Below are positions 12,879-24,600 of a stretch of 64,000 bases of DNA, in pieces. The stretch's first letter is position 1. Each line of letters opens with the position of its first letter. The DNA lies in the NCBI GenBank assembly GCA_001972305.1, contig BDDD01000419.1, forward strand, positions 62,001 through 126,000, written 5' to 3'. The notes below the pieces were generated by a model. It saw nothing but the letters and a program-made list of their open reading frames with translations. It ran no database searches and was not told the DNA's origin. Origin of the DNA: Cephalotus follicularis. Lineage: Eukaryota > Streptophyta > Magnoliopsida > Oxalidales > Cephalotaceae. The translations under genes and the position numbers were made by a program.

Positions 12879-14381
12879 ATGGCATCACCTTCTGAGTTGA
12901 GCCTGGATTGCAAACCCCACAGCTACTCTATGCTATTGAAATCTTTTGGAGACCAACAACAAGACCAAACCCACAAGCTTGAAGATTTCCTTGCTCACCT
13001 TGAAGAGGAACGCCTCAAGATCGATGCTTTTAAGCGCGAGCTACCCCTTTGCATGCAACTTCTAACAAATGGTATTATTTATCATATTACTTTAGGGTTT
13101 ATGCATTTTGATGAATACGAATTCAAAATTAAACACCTGATGTTATTCTTGGATTGTATCTTGATATGTTTATTAATTTTTGAAATGATTAAACGGAAGA
13201 TGGAATTATACGCACCTTAAGATACAAAAGAGATAAATTTAAAAAAAAAAAAACTATTATGTAGCTATGCTAAGCTTTTCTTTGCTTTGTGATATGTAGC
13301 TATACTGTACTTTATCTTTTATCTTTTCATTCCTAGAAGTTAGGGATAGCTAGTTTTTTTATAAAAAAAATGTATGTAACATTGATTGTCGAGCTCATTG
13401 TTTGAATACAAAGGAGCAAGTTATTCTGTATATTCAATAAAGAATTAAAGCTAACAAACATGATATAATAAAAAGAAGCTAATCATTTAATCCATATTTG
13501 GTAAACTTTTTCCTGGTTTTCTTCAGAGGTGCAGACTTTGAGGAGCCAATTACAGGCCTACAAAACAAATCAAGGGCCAAGACCAGTTCTTGAAGAATTC
13601 ATTCCTCTCAAAAGTTCAAGTACTGAAAGCACAGATAAGGCGACAACCATCTCTGATAAAGCAAACTGGATGACAAATGCTCTACTATGGAGCCAAACAA
13701 GCAATGAAACTAAACCGCAACAAACATCCCCCAAAGAAAGAGAGATCTGCTTCAGTGTCAGTCCCAAGCTAGGCTTAGATACCAAACAAAGAAATGGAGG
13801 AGCCTTCCTTCCATTCTCGAAAAACTCATGCCCGAACTCGAATTTACGGGCTTTTCCTGATTTGGGTCTTGCTTCCACTGAGAACGAAATGGAAGAGAAG
13901 AAGTGTAATGATACTGAAAATGGGATTTTGAGTAGAGAAAATTGTGCTAAAATTTGCAATGGTGGAGTTGTGATTGAGCAAGGCAAAGGAGCATCTAATA
14001 TTAATTCAACAGATGGACAAACAACAAATACTCCTAATAGCACTACTTCTACACAGACTCATAGGAAGGCAAGGAGGTGTTGGTCACCAGACTTGCACCG
14101 GAGATTTGTCAATGCTCTTCAGATGCTTGGTGGTCCTCAAGGTGATTAATTTTTAATTGATAGATAAACTGAAAAACGGTAGTAGATCTTAAGTCTCATT
14201 CATAATGACCGTCAACCGTCATCATCTTAATTTGATCTTTATCATGATACTCGTCTGTGTAACTGATTTTTGTTTATTTTTTGGTCATAAATTAAAGCAG
14301 TGGCCACTCCAAAACAAATCAGGGAGCTAATGAAGGTTGACGGTTTGACCAACGATGAAGTTAAAAGCCATCTTCAGGTCT

Positions 14382-14427
<46 letters not shown>

Positions 14428-15083
14428 GAGACATGCAGGCATGGATGAAAGAACCTTTTGTGTACTATCTATACATGAAAAACCTGACAAAACGTACACA
14501 CAAGGCATATACTCTAAAATGTTGGTACATATATGTCTAATTATTTTTGTTTTCTTTTTAACAGAAATACAGGCTGCACACTAGGCGACCAAGTCCAAGC
14601 CCACAAGCAACAGGAGCTCCAGCACCACAGCTTGTTGTCCTAGGTGGCATATGGGTCCCACCTGAGTATGCCACGGCAGCAGCAGCTGCCCACAATGGGG
14701 GGTCCCCCTCTCTCTATGGCGCACACCACCACCCAACAACCCATGCACCACCGCACTTTTGTGCACCACCTGTGCCCCAGGACTTCTACACTGCTGCTGC
14801 TGCGACGCCAGCACCACCAACCCACCACCACCCATTGCACCACCACACACTCCATCACCAGCTCCAAATGTACAACTCCACGTCACAGCAGATCCAAAGC
14901 CCTCCTGAATCTGACGTCAGGGGAGCCGGGGACCGGTCCGAGAGCATTGAAGATGGCAAGTCTGAGAGCGGCAGCTGGAAGGGTGAAAGCGGTGAGAATG
15001 GAAGAGAGAGAAAGGGTTTGGTTGCAGTGAGGGATGATGGTGAACAAGAGAGCAATGGAAGTGAGATCACTCTCAAGTTTTAA
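12879..15083 (+). CDS. EFM: GARP/G2-like (NIGT1/HRS1-HHO clade) transcriptional repressor, EFM orthologue
   Basis: Four exons, 12879-13071, 13527-14141, 14301-14377 and 14565-15083, all with GT-AG borders, give an uninterrupted 467-residue protein. The N-terminus [20 protein letters not shown] is close to Arabidopsis EFM (At2g03500) and includes an EAR-like LSLD core. Residues about 30-62 form the charged helical domain typical of HHO proteins ([20 protein letters not shown]). The MYB-like GARP DNA-binding domain is at about 245-301, from [19 protein letters not shown] through [20 protein letters not shown] to KYRLHTRR, and is complete. A His/Pro-rich segment and the conserved C-terminal GSEITLKF follow. 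Family knowledge: Arabidopsis EFM represses FT in leaf vasculature, acts below SVP in temperature and light input, and works with the demethylase JMJ30. Binding to DNA in the nucleus is inferred. The start was chosen because the upstream in-frame codons are not conserved. It could be another HHO paralogue, but the N-terminus favours EFM. Confidence 0.93.
14378..14425 (+). repeat. CT microsatellite directly at the donor of EFM intron 3
   Basis: Intron 3 starts GTCTCT and runs straight into an almost pure CT array of about 48 bases. It begins at the splice donor itself and is likely to be length-polymorphic. Confidence 0.9.
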
Positions 15084-17240
15084 ATCTAATATTGGAGTTA
15101 GGGTACGTTAGCTTAGTTATAGGTTTTTTGATAATATTGCATGGTTTCATATCACTAGTTGTTATTATTTATTATCACTATCATGATGATGTTAATCATC
15201 TAGAGACTAGAGAGAGGGTATAAAAAGGCATAAGAATTGTGTGTGTCACTTCTTAAAAATTGAAACTTTGGATTATATGATTTTTGGCTTTTTCTTTGGC
15301 TTTTTGTTTTTTGTCATATTGACAGATATGTCCTTCTATAACCACTGTTACCATACACCAACCCTTGTGCTTTGGCTACGAGAGCTGCATGGAATTCTCA
15401 TACATTTACATAAAAACAGACTGCATTCTTTTCTTCTTCTTTTTTTTTTTTTCTATTTAAATTAGTAATATGTTTAGTCCTTCATTTTTTGTTACAGACA
15501 CAATTCATTCTTTTAATTTAGTAACGATACAAAATAATTTAAAGAAATTATTTTTTTAATTTATCAATTTTAATTTTAAATAATAATTAATTCACTAATT
15601 TAAAATTAGATATATGATAGTAAAACTACGACAATTATTTGTTCTTCCACAACCTTTTGCACATAAAGTTATTGTTCAAAAAGTTGAAATTAGTGTAACA
15701 AAAGAAAATCGTAGCGTTACTGCTAATCTTTAAAATATTTCACAACTCTATTAGTATATTTTCTCTTTTATTTTTCGGTGGAATATAATTAAATCGAAAA
15801 ACATCAATAAAAATTAAATTATATCATTAAATTGATGGGATTTTATGGTTACAAATATTGTCATAAAATAGAAATTTTCTTTTTCTGTCAAATATGACAT
15901 AGAGGTTGTGGAACTATTCATATATGAAATATCTTGATATATCAAAATGTAGTTACTTAGAATTAGGATTTTTTTTTATAATAATATGAAATTAATTGAT
16001 CAAAGTGTATTTAAATTGTATTCTAAGATCAAAAGTGAAAGTATTAATTTATAATTTACTCTTTAATATTGTTTTCCGTCGGTTTCTCTTCTCTTTAACA
16101 CTTGATACTGATTTTATCAAGTTAAACAATGATATCATTTAACAGTTGTATCCGCTATTGAATACACAAGAAAGTTGCAAGCACAGAATTAGATGAAGCA
16201 AGTGTCCCGTTTGTTAAAGGAAACCAAAATTCAGTAACAATAAAAGAAGAGGCACCGAAAGTGTTTTTGCCTCACTCTTTCAAACCTCGTCTCTCACAGA
16301 ATTAAGCTTTCTTTAAAAGTAACATAACCGGATCCTTTTTTCTTTTCTTTTGCTTTGATTTAAAAGTGCTATAAATAGGCCAACATGTAAAATTAGTTAT
16401 TAACATTCATACCATGGGTTGACACTGAAATCAAAAGTGAAAACCTAAATCCTTCCCTCAAACCTCAAAGAGATATCTAATTCTCTTTCCAAGTGATTTG
16501 AAAAATATGATGATTTCTATCAAAGGGGTACCTAAGGTCCTGGAAAAATGGAGATTACTAAAAGAAAAGCCAATCCCGTGTGAAAGAGAATCGGTTAAAC
16601 TTTGCTTTATGCAATTTTGATTGCCCTCTCAAAGGCATCGATCAAAAAATTAATTAAACGAAGAGATCTCTTACATTTGAGTTTAAACAACTCGTTTTAC
16701 AAATTCAATTAGTTATTATGATAATCTATATATGTAAAATGTATATAATATATGTTAATTCTAAATAATTCTAATTATTTCATATTCTCATGATAATTTT
16801 AATCATTAAATCAATTTTGGAGAGAGAAAGTACCAAATGTGTGACAAAAGGCACAATATAGGTTTCTAAAAGAGTTGCGGAAAGAAAGCCGAACTTGGTG
16901 TGTGCGAAAAATCTTTCCCAAATGTGATCGAATGTCACTTTGATAGCCAACAACTTCTTTCTTATAGTAGTGTGTAGTTAGCAGTATGTACGGTAGTGTG
17001 GATTGTTTATGTGCAGTACAACGGTCGTATGTTATCTTATAGCCTGATGCGGCCTTTTAAATGCAGTAGATAGAAAAAACAATCAGATAAGGAGTAGGTG
17101 AGCGAGTGAGTCCACAATCTATTCTAATTTGTAAGATATGGGGATCTACAACGAATTTTACACATAGGCACAACATATCGCTATGATGCGGGGTGGTGGA
17201 GGGTTGAGAGGGGTGTTGTGAAGGGAGAGAGATATCAACA
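15084..17240. other. AT-rich intergenic DNA downstream of EFM
   Basis: The first few hundred bases should hold the EFM 3' UTR and poly(A) site. The rest is AT-rich with no recognised gene. The moderately GC-rich stretch 16850-17240 resembles no family I know. Confidence 0.5.
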
Positions 17241-17490
17241 ATTGAATTTGCTTCTTTAATAGGCTCTGCGATTCTACTTTGATCGTTATGGAACAGTACA
17301 AAGATCTAGTCAAGACAAGTAAATTTTAACACTCGACGCAGTAACAATGACAACGACTACTTTTTTAGTGAGATTAAATGAACAAATACAAGTATGGACA
17401 ATTACAGGAGGTATGTTTAATACCAAATCTTATAGTACTGTTCGAGGAGTCGATAAGTTAATCCCAATGGATGTTTATTTGTGGGGTCGT
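17241..17490 (+). pseudogene. ndhK: nuclear copy of a plastid ndhK fragment (NUPT)
   Basis: Read on the plus strand, the region follows the middle of plastid NdhK, a subunit of the thylakoid NADH dehydrogenase-like complex. IEFASLIGS is followed by a degraded FDFDRYG block, a PRSS-like block, the VTM segment, VRL.EQ, then [18 protein letters not shown] and IP.DVYL. The frame changes and stops occur, and several conserved residues are replaced. The Cys-containing segments before and after the fragment are absent, so it cannot encode a working subunit. The base composition of the flanks is nuclear, so this is a short insertion of plastid DNA rather than plastid sequence. Confidence 0.8.
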
Positions 17491-18685
17491 AATTATTTAA
17501 TGATTAAAATTATTATGATAAGATGAAATAATAAGATATCTAATTTACTTGAAAATTAACAAATATAATTAACATATATAAATTAATGTAACAACAAGTT
17601 GAATTTGTAAAACGAATTTATTTAAACTATTGTTTTGAAAACTGGACCAAACCGGCCAACTCAATCAGCTAGGACTAGACCCGAACCTTTTTTTTTTGAT
17701 CTAATGAACCCTAAAACCTGCCAATGTGGCCTGAGTTAACCGACTGTCCAACCAATCAGACCAATTTGACCTGCGTTTGGACCGTCCATGTCTAAGCCTC
17801 CTCAAGATTAATTCACCAAGAAATGCTTCGAGGTGAACTTCACTTGAACCAGAGACAAGCTTGGAGGAAAAATACATGTCAACACCATTGAATCTCTTGC
17901 TCACATTGGTTAAATCATTGAACTAATAATATATTTATTATATAAAAACCGTAACGACCAAATATAATTTTCCATCCCATATAATCGGATCCGGCCTCCT
18001 CAACGGATTAAAGTTCGATACAAATTTTAATATTGGTTTAAACTCAAATTTAAAGGGAAAAAAATTATCCCTTGATTAAAAATAACTATCCCGATGGATT
18101 AATAATAGCTATTTTTTTCTTTTTAAAAAATAATAATATCAGAATTACTAATAATTTTATTAACTTTTTTATATTACATATTCATTCATTAAAAATAATA
18201 AAACCAAACTATATGTTTTACTCTCCAAATAAAATTCATGTATAAAAATTTTAATACGAAAAAATTAATAAAAGTGTTAATAAACCTATGGTTATTGTTT
18301 GAAAAAACTGATTCAAATTGAATTCGGACTTTAATTTTCAAAACTTAGTCCTAAGTACGTGCTAAAATTATTAGAGAATTTCACAAATTTTACAGTTGAC
18401 ATGCATAATCCATGATCAAATTGATTTATAACAACTGGGAAATCGTCCATTTAATTAAGATTCTAACTACAAGGGAGGATGGATGTAATTTTACAGTACA
18501 AAAGAGCCTTGATGAGAGATTAACCTGAATAAACTACAGTTTGAGTAACCTATTTTCCTCCTCTTATAACAATATAAACACACCTATCTACATAAATTGC
18601 ATGCTGAGCCAAAACGAAAAGTTAAGTTGATACTGTAAAATGCTCTACAGACTATCGGACTCTGCACATCATCCATTACCATTTG
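17491..18685. other. intergenic DNA and 3' UTR side of the RRM gene
   Basis: The stretch at 17636-17790 (ACTGGACCAAACCGGCC and similar) has the feel of a degraded high-copy plant repeat, but I could not define ends. The part nearest 18685 should be the 3' UTR of the minus-strand RRM gene. No other gene is seen. Confidence 0.4.
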
Positions 18686-21600
18686 TCAGCACTCCATCCG
18701 TACACCAGCACCAGCACCAATGTCACCGTCTACCATTGCTGTATCAACAAGAGACTACAAAAAACGGATGTAGAAGTTAGTATTTTATTCCATCATGCTT
18801 CTCTCGTTCACAATTAGAGGCAAACTATCTTCATTTTTCCTTATCGTTTGAGTGATATGGGAGGGTTCAGAAGGGAAAGACAATGCTTTAGCTCCAAGGA
18901 AACTTTGAGCAAGGCCAAGCAGACTACCACCATCAGACTTCACAGATTACCTAAAGGCCACAATGGCATTACCACCAAATTTCCTAGTACATTGCAGTAA
19001 ATGCTTACCAAAAGGCCACAATGGTATTACCACCAAATTTCCTAGTACATTGCAGTAAATGCTGTAATATGTCCAAGCATAAAAAGTAGGCTACCAAATT
19101 CTTTTTAATTGCAATTGCCTCTTACTGATGCATAAAATCAATAACAAGAAAATGCAAAAAGTATCTCACAGTGGCAACAGAGCTGAAACTGCCATGCGAT
19201 CAATAAGGAAAGAAACATCAATGGGATTTTCAGCAAATTAACACAATTGCATTCTTCATCAACAGCACACATTTCATTATGGATCAACCAACTACACAAC
19301 ATGTCAACAATGTTTTTCTGTGCGCTTCAAATACAATGTTTTTACAGATATGAAAGAAGTTAACCTGAAGAGAATTATTATCTTTTACCAAAAAATGTAG
19401 TGAGAGAGGCTCCCCCTTCTCTCTAGCCTGCAACCTTTCTCCTTTTCCTTTTTTAAATCTCCCGCCTGTAACCCTTTGCGTTTTTCCCCTTCGCCTCTTT
19501 CTCTTTCTTTTCCCCTTCTCTTTTTTCTCTTTTCCCGCTCGGTGGTTCCATGTCGTCGAGCCCCTCCTCTCCAGTCCCGGCCCCGGTTGCCTCTGGTGAC
19601 ACGGTGGTAGAGGAAACCCAGGAGTTAGTTGGTGTGGTCCAGAGTGAGAATGCCATCTTGCGTCTACAAGGTGAGCTTAGTGACTGGTCTAGTTCTATGG
19701 AATTAAAGGTGTGCCAAGCTGTGGATCAAGCCATGAGTGGTAACAAGGTCATGTCTGACCTAAGAGGTAAAGAAGGGGCTCGGTCTCACCCGAGCGGCCA
19801 AGATATTGAAGATATTGTTAGCCTAGCTATTAAGAAGGCTATGAATGGTGCTTTGGGTGAGGTCACGATCCCTGGGGTAGTAGCCCAACCAGGCCCTGTT
19901 GTACAAGGGGCCACGGCAAGCACAGGAGTGTCAATTGAGAATAAGATTAGCAAGGACAAAGTAGGAGTCAGCGGTAGCTCAGGTGCCCCAGTAGGGGAAG
20001 GGAAGAAGGTGTGGTCCCAGTTGTTCCAGAACACCAGAAGAGAATCCCAAAAGTTATCCTACATTGCCCCGGTGGAGTGCAATGGGGAGATTGTGGCGGA
20101 GATGCCGGAGGAGATCCTAGCAGAGGGAGCAAAGGAGTGGGAACATGCTTTGGTGGGGTTTTTTGTAGGGAAGAAGATACCCTTCCGATCACTCCAGGTC
20201 GTCTTGAATAAAAAGTGAAGCTCAGCCGGTAAGTTCTCTATCCATACTGCCGAAAACGGAATTTTTGTTTTCAAATATGAATCTGCTATTGTCAGGGACT
20301 GGATTATGGAGAATGGCCCCTGGGATGTATGGGGAGTCCATTTGGCATTGAGGTTGTGGGAGAGGGACCTGCCGCCTATCAACAGCGGTTTTACCAAAAT
20401 CCCGGTGTGGGTTAAACTCATGAATATCCCTATGGAGTATTGGACTTCTCAAGGACTTAGTCGGCTTGCAAGTGTCCTGGGGTCCCCGCTCCATATGGAT
20501 CCTGCCACGGAGGTCAAACAAATGATCAGTTTTGCAAGAGTTTGTGTAGAAATGAAGGCAGATAGACAGTTCCCGGATGTGATCAAGGTCAGGAAGATGA
20601 ATGGGGCTTTAGGGGAGGTCAAGTAGAGTATAGCTGGAAGCCTCCTGTGTGTGAGCGATGCAAGGTGTTTGACCACAGTACGAGAGCATGCCCGTTGAAG
20701 CCACATAGCAGCCTGGTGGAGCCGGCGGCTAAAGGCGCTACTGATCCTGATGGCTGGGTGGCGGTTAAAGGAAAGGGAAAAGAGAAGATGATCCAAGAAG
20801 GCTTACCAAAGGTTCCCCAATTAAAACCAGCGCTGAAGAACCAGGGCAACTACATTCCCCCCAGGAATGTTGAAGTCCCTAAAACACCTGATAAGGAAAT
20901 GACGGCCAGTGCCGAGCCTTCGGATTTGGCAACGCCAGAGGTAAGCCAGTTTGCCCTGAAGATTAAGAACATAGAAGGCCAATTACAAATGGACCCTATT
21001 ATCGGTGATCTCAAGAATAAGAGGACAGAAGTGCCCAAACAAGGTGAGAGTGGTAGCAGTAGAAAGAAGAAGAAGAAAAGCCCCCCTACGGGCAAAAGTA
21101 GGAACCTCCACTAGTTATGGATAGTGTAGCATGCTGGAACAAAAGGGGTTTGAATGACCCTATTAAACACAGGGAAGTGAAATCCCTGATTTTGAAGTTT
21201 AATATTGCCTGTATAGGCCTTTTGGAGACAAGAGTTAGAGCTGGGAATAAGGATAGGGTTGCTAGGAGCCTTTTTAGAGGCTGGAAAACGGTCACAAACC
21301 ATGACCAGGCCCTCTTAGGAAGGATTTGGGTCATGTGGAACCCGAGTGTTGTTCAGTTCATGGTACTAGAAAACTCGCACCAAGCTATACACGGCAAAAT
21401 GATTTTTCAAGGGGCTGAGATATTCGTTTCCTTTGTGTATGGTAGTTGCGATTATATAGAGAGGAGGGAGCTGTGGGGCAACCTCATCAATCATTCTAGT
21501 AGGTGTGCAGGGAAGCCTTGGGTCACTCTTGGGGACTTTAATGTATCCAGATGGTCAACCGAGCATAGTGGTGGTAGGCATGTGCTTTCAAAAGCAATGG

Positions 21601-24600
21601 AGGAGTTTGGTGAGTGCATAAGAGCAAAATGGAAGACTTGAGGCAGACAGGGCTTTTCTTTTCTTGGAGTAACAAAAGAGCAGGGCAAGGGGCAATAGCA
21701 AAGAAAATTGATAGAGTCATGGACAATTGGGGCTGGTTTAAGGAGTGTGGCAACCTGCAAGCACACTTCCCCCCGCCTGGCATTTCGGACCACTCTCCGA
21801 GCATCCTTCAGCTAAAGTGGCCTAGCTTTTCAGGGGTGCGGCCGTTTAAGTACCTAAATGTGTGGGCTTCCCACCCGTCATTCTTAGGCTTGGTAAAGGA
21901 GGTTTGGTCCCAACCTGTTGGAGGATCCCCCCTGAAGGCAGTTGGTAGGAAGCTCAAAATGCTTAAACCGGTGCTCAAGGAGCTCCATAGGAAGTATTTC
22001 AAGGACCTGTCTACGGCTTGCACATCATTAAAACAGGAAATTGAAACACAACAGGCTATCTTGGATGAGGATCCTACAAACGAGGGGGCAAGAAGCAGGG
22101 AAAGGCAGCTCCTGGGGGAGTACTACAAAGCTGGTGAGGTTGAGGAGGCCTTTCTCAAACAGAAAGCTAGACTCAATTGGCTGAAACTGGGGGATTCCAA
22201 CTCGGCGTTCTTCCACAGGACAGTTAAACTGAGACAAGCCAGGAATCATATTGATAAAATCATGAAGGAGGATGGACGTTGGACTAACTCACAGATTGAG
22301 GTGGAGGAGGAAAGTGTTAGGTTCTTTAGCAACCTGTTCCACTCTCCGGCTAGACGGGAAGGAATCGTCCTGAAGAGGTTTGGGGATGGGGTGAATGAAG
22401 ACCAAAAGGAGGCTTTGGCAAAGGAGGTCACCGTTCAGGAGATCGTCGAAACCTTGTGGTCCCAGAACCTGGACAAGGCTCCTGGACCAGATGGTTACAA
22501 CGGGCGGTTCTTCAAGGATGCTTGGAGCGTTATAGGAGAGGAGGTTGTCCAAGCTATTGGGTCCTTCTTTGCTTCTGAGAGCATACCCAGAGGCATCAAT
22601 GCCACCATTTTATGCCTTATCCCGAAATCTGCAAGCCCTTCATCGATGAAGGATTTTAGGCCGATAGCTTGTTGTAATTTCTTGTACAAAACTATCTCAA
22701 AAGTGCTAGCTAGAAGGATCAAGTCCGTTCTGGGGAGTATCATTGATCCGGTCCAATCAGCTTTCATCCCGGGAAGGAATATCAGGGATAACATTCTGGT
22801 GGCGCATGAAATTTTAAAGGGCTACCCGGCCAGAGTGGGTGTACCCAGGTGTGCAGCGAAAATTGATATCCATAAAGCCTATGATACTGTTAGATGTGAC
22901 TTTATTCTGCAGCTTCTCAACCTCTTGAACTTCCACCCCTTGTTCATCCGGTGGGTCAGAGCCTGCATCTCCACTGCTTCTTTTTCAGTGGCTATTAATG
23001 GTTGTTTACACGGTTTCTTCAAGAGCTCTAGGGGCCTAAGGCAGGGAGATCCCATCTCTCCTTATTTGTTTGTGATCGGTATGAATTACCTATCTGGTAT
23101 GCTCAAGGAAGCTTCTTCCAAGAGGGAGTTTAAGTTCCACCCGAGATGCAAAACCATGAGTCTCCACCACCTTTTATTTGCAGATGATCTCTTGTTGTTC
23201 TCCAAGGCGGATATCCCCACCCTTTCTTTCTTCAAGGATGCCTTGTCTGAATTTGCTGCGGTTTCGGGGCTGTTTCCGAACCTGGACAAAAGCCATAGTT
23301 TTTTTGGGAATGTAGGTAGGGAAGCTAGGGAAAGGATCACTACACTGTTGAATATCTCAGAAGGCTCTCTTTCGGTTAGATATCTCGGTATCCCTCTGCA
23401 GGCTTCAAGACCATCTCATATGGATTGCAAAGTTCTCATTGACAAACTGATGAGAAGAACCTCCTCATAGGTGAGTAATGCCCTGTCGTTTGGGGGCAGG
23501 CTCCAGCTTTTAGCTTCGGTTTTGTTTATTATCCAGGTCTTTGGGTGCACAGCTTTTATTCTCCCTGTGTCTGTAACAAAGGAATGCGACAGGATAATTA
23601 GAAACTTCCTTTGGCATTGGGTAGGTAATACAAAGAAGAGTGGTAAGGTAGCATGGAGGAAGGTGTGCAGACCAAAGGATGAAGGAGGTCTGGGTATTAA
23701 GGATTGTAGGTTTTGGAACAAGGCAGCTATTATGAAATTTGGGTGGGATATATGTAGGAAGGACTCCGTTTGGACAAACTGGTGCCATGCCGTGTTCTTG
23801 AAGGAGACAAACTTTTGGGCCGCGAAGATCAAAAACAACTGCTCTTGGAGCTGGAGGAACATTTTAAAGTCCAGGAATCTTTTGGAGCAATATGTGCTGT
23901 ACGAGGTGGCAGATGGGAACGATTTCTCTTTGTGGTTTGATCGGTGGTTCTTTGGGGAATCTATAGCCGATTTATATGGTCTTATGGTAATCCAAGACTC
24001 GGGCATACCAAGCAATGCAAAGGTGAGCACTGCCATTTCTGCAGGGCAGTGGGACTGGCCGACATCCTCTTGGGATCTTATTGACATCAGCTATGTTTCT
24101 AGCCGTATCCCTCTTGCGATAGGCTCTGACAAGATCCATTGGTTGAAGAAAGGAGGGAGCTTTACGATAAACGAAGCATGGAGGACCATCATTCCTTAGA
24201 GTACGAAAGTTGAGTGGAGTAATGTCGTTTGGTTTCCGAGGTGTATACCTAAACACAGCTTCTGTGTTTGGCTGGCGTTCAGTAATGGACATAGAACTCT
24301 AGACATTCTGTTTAAGTGGGGCGTGGTTACAAACAACAAGTGTGGCTTTGGATGTGGACAAGTGGAGTCTTTGGATCACTTGTTTTTCGAATGCCCCTAC
24401 ACGGCTAGAATCTGGAACCATTTCCTGTCTTTATGTGGGTTTAGGAGGTCATGCTCTGGCTAGGGGGTTGAATCGGCTTGGTGTATACAGAGGTTGAAGG
24501 GTAACTCCTTTAAGATATGGATTACAAAGCTCACTTTAGCTGCTGTTGTGTACCACTGCTGGATTGAACGCAACAATCGGCTTTTCAACAACTCCTTTCG

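Noticed and set aside
13570-14043. 157-codon antisense frame
   Set aside because: It lies opposite exon 2 of the EFM-like gene and mirrors its codon structure; no independent similarity.
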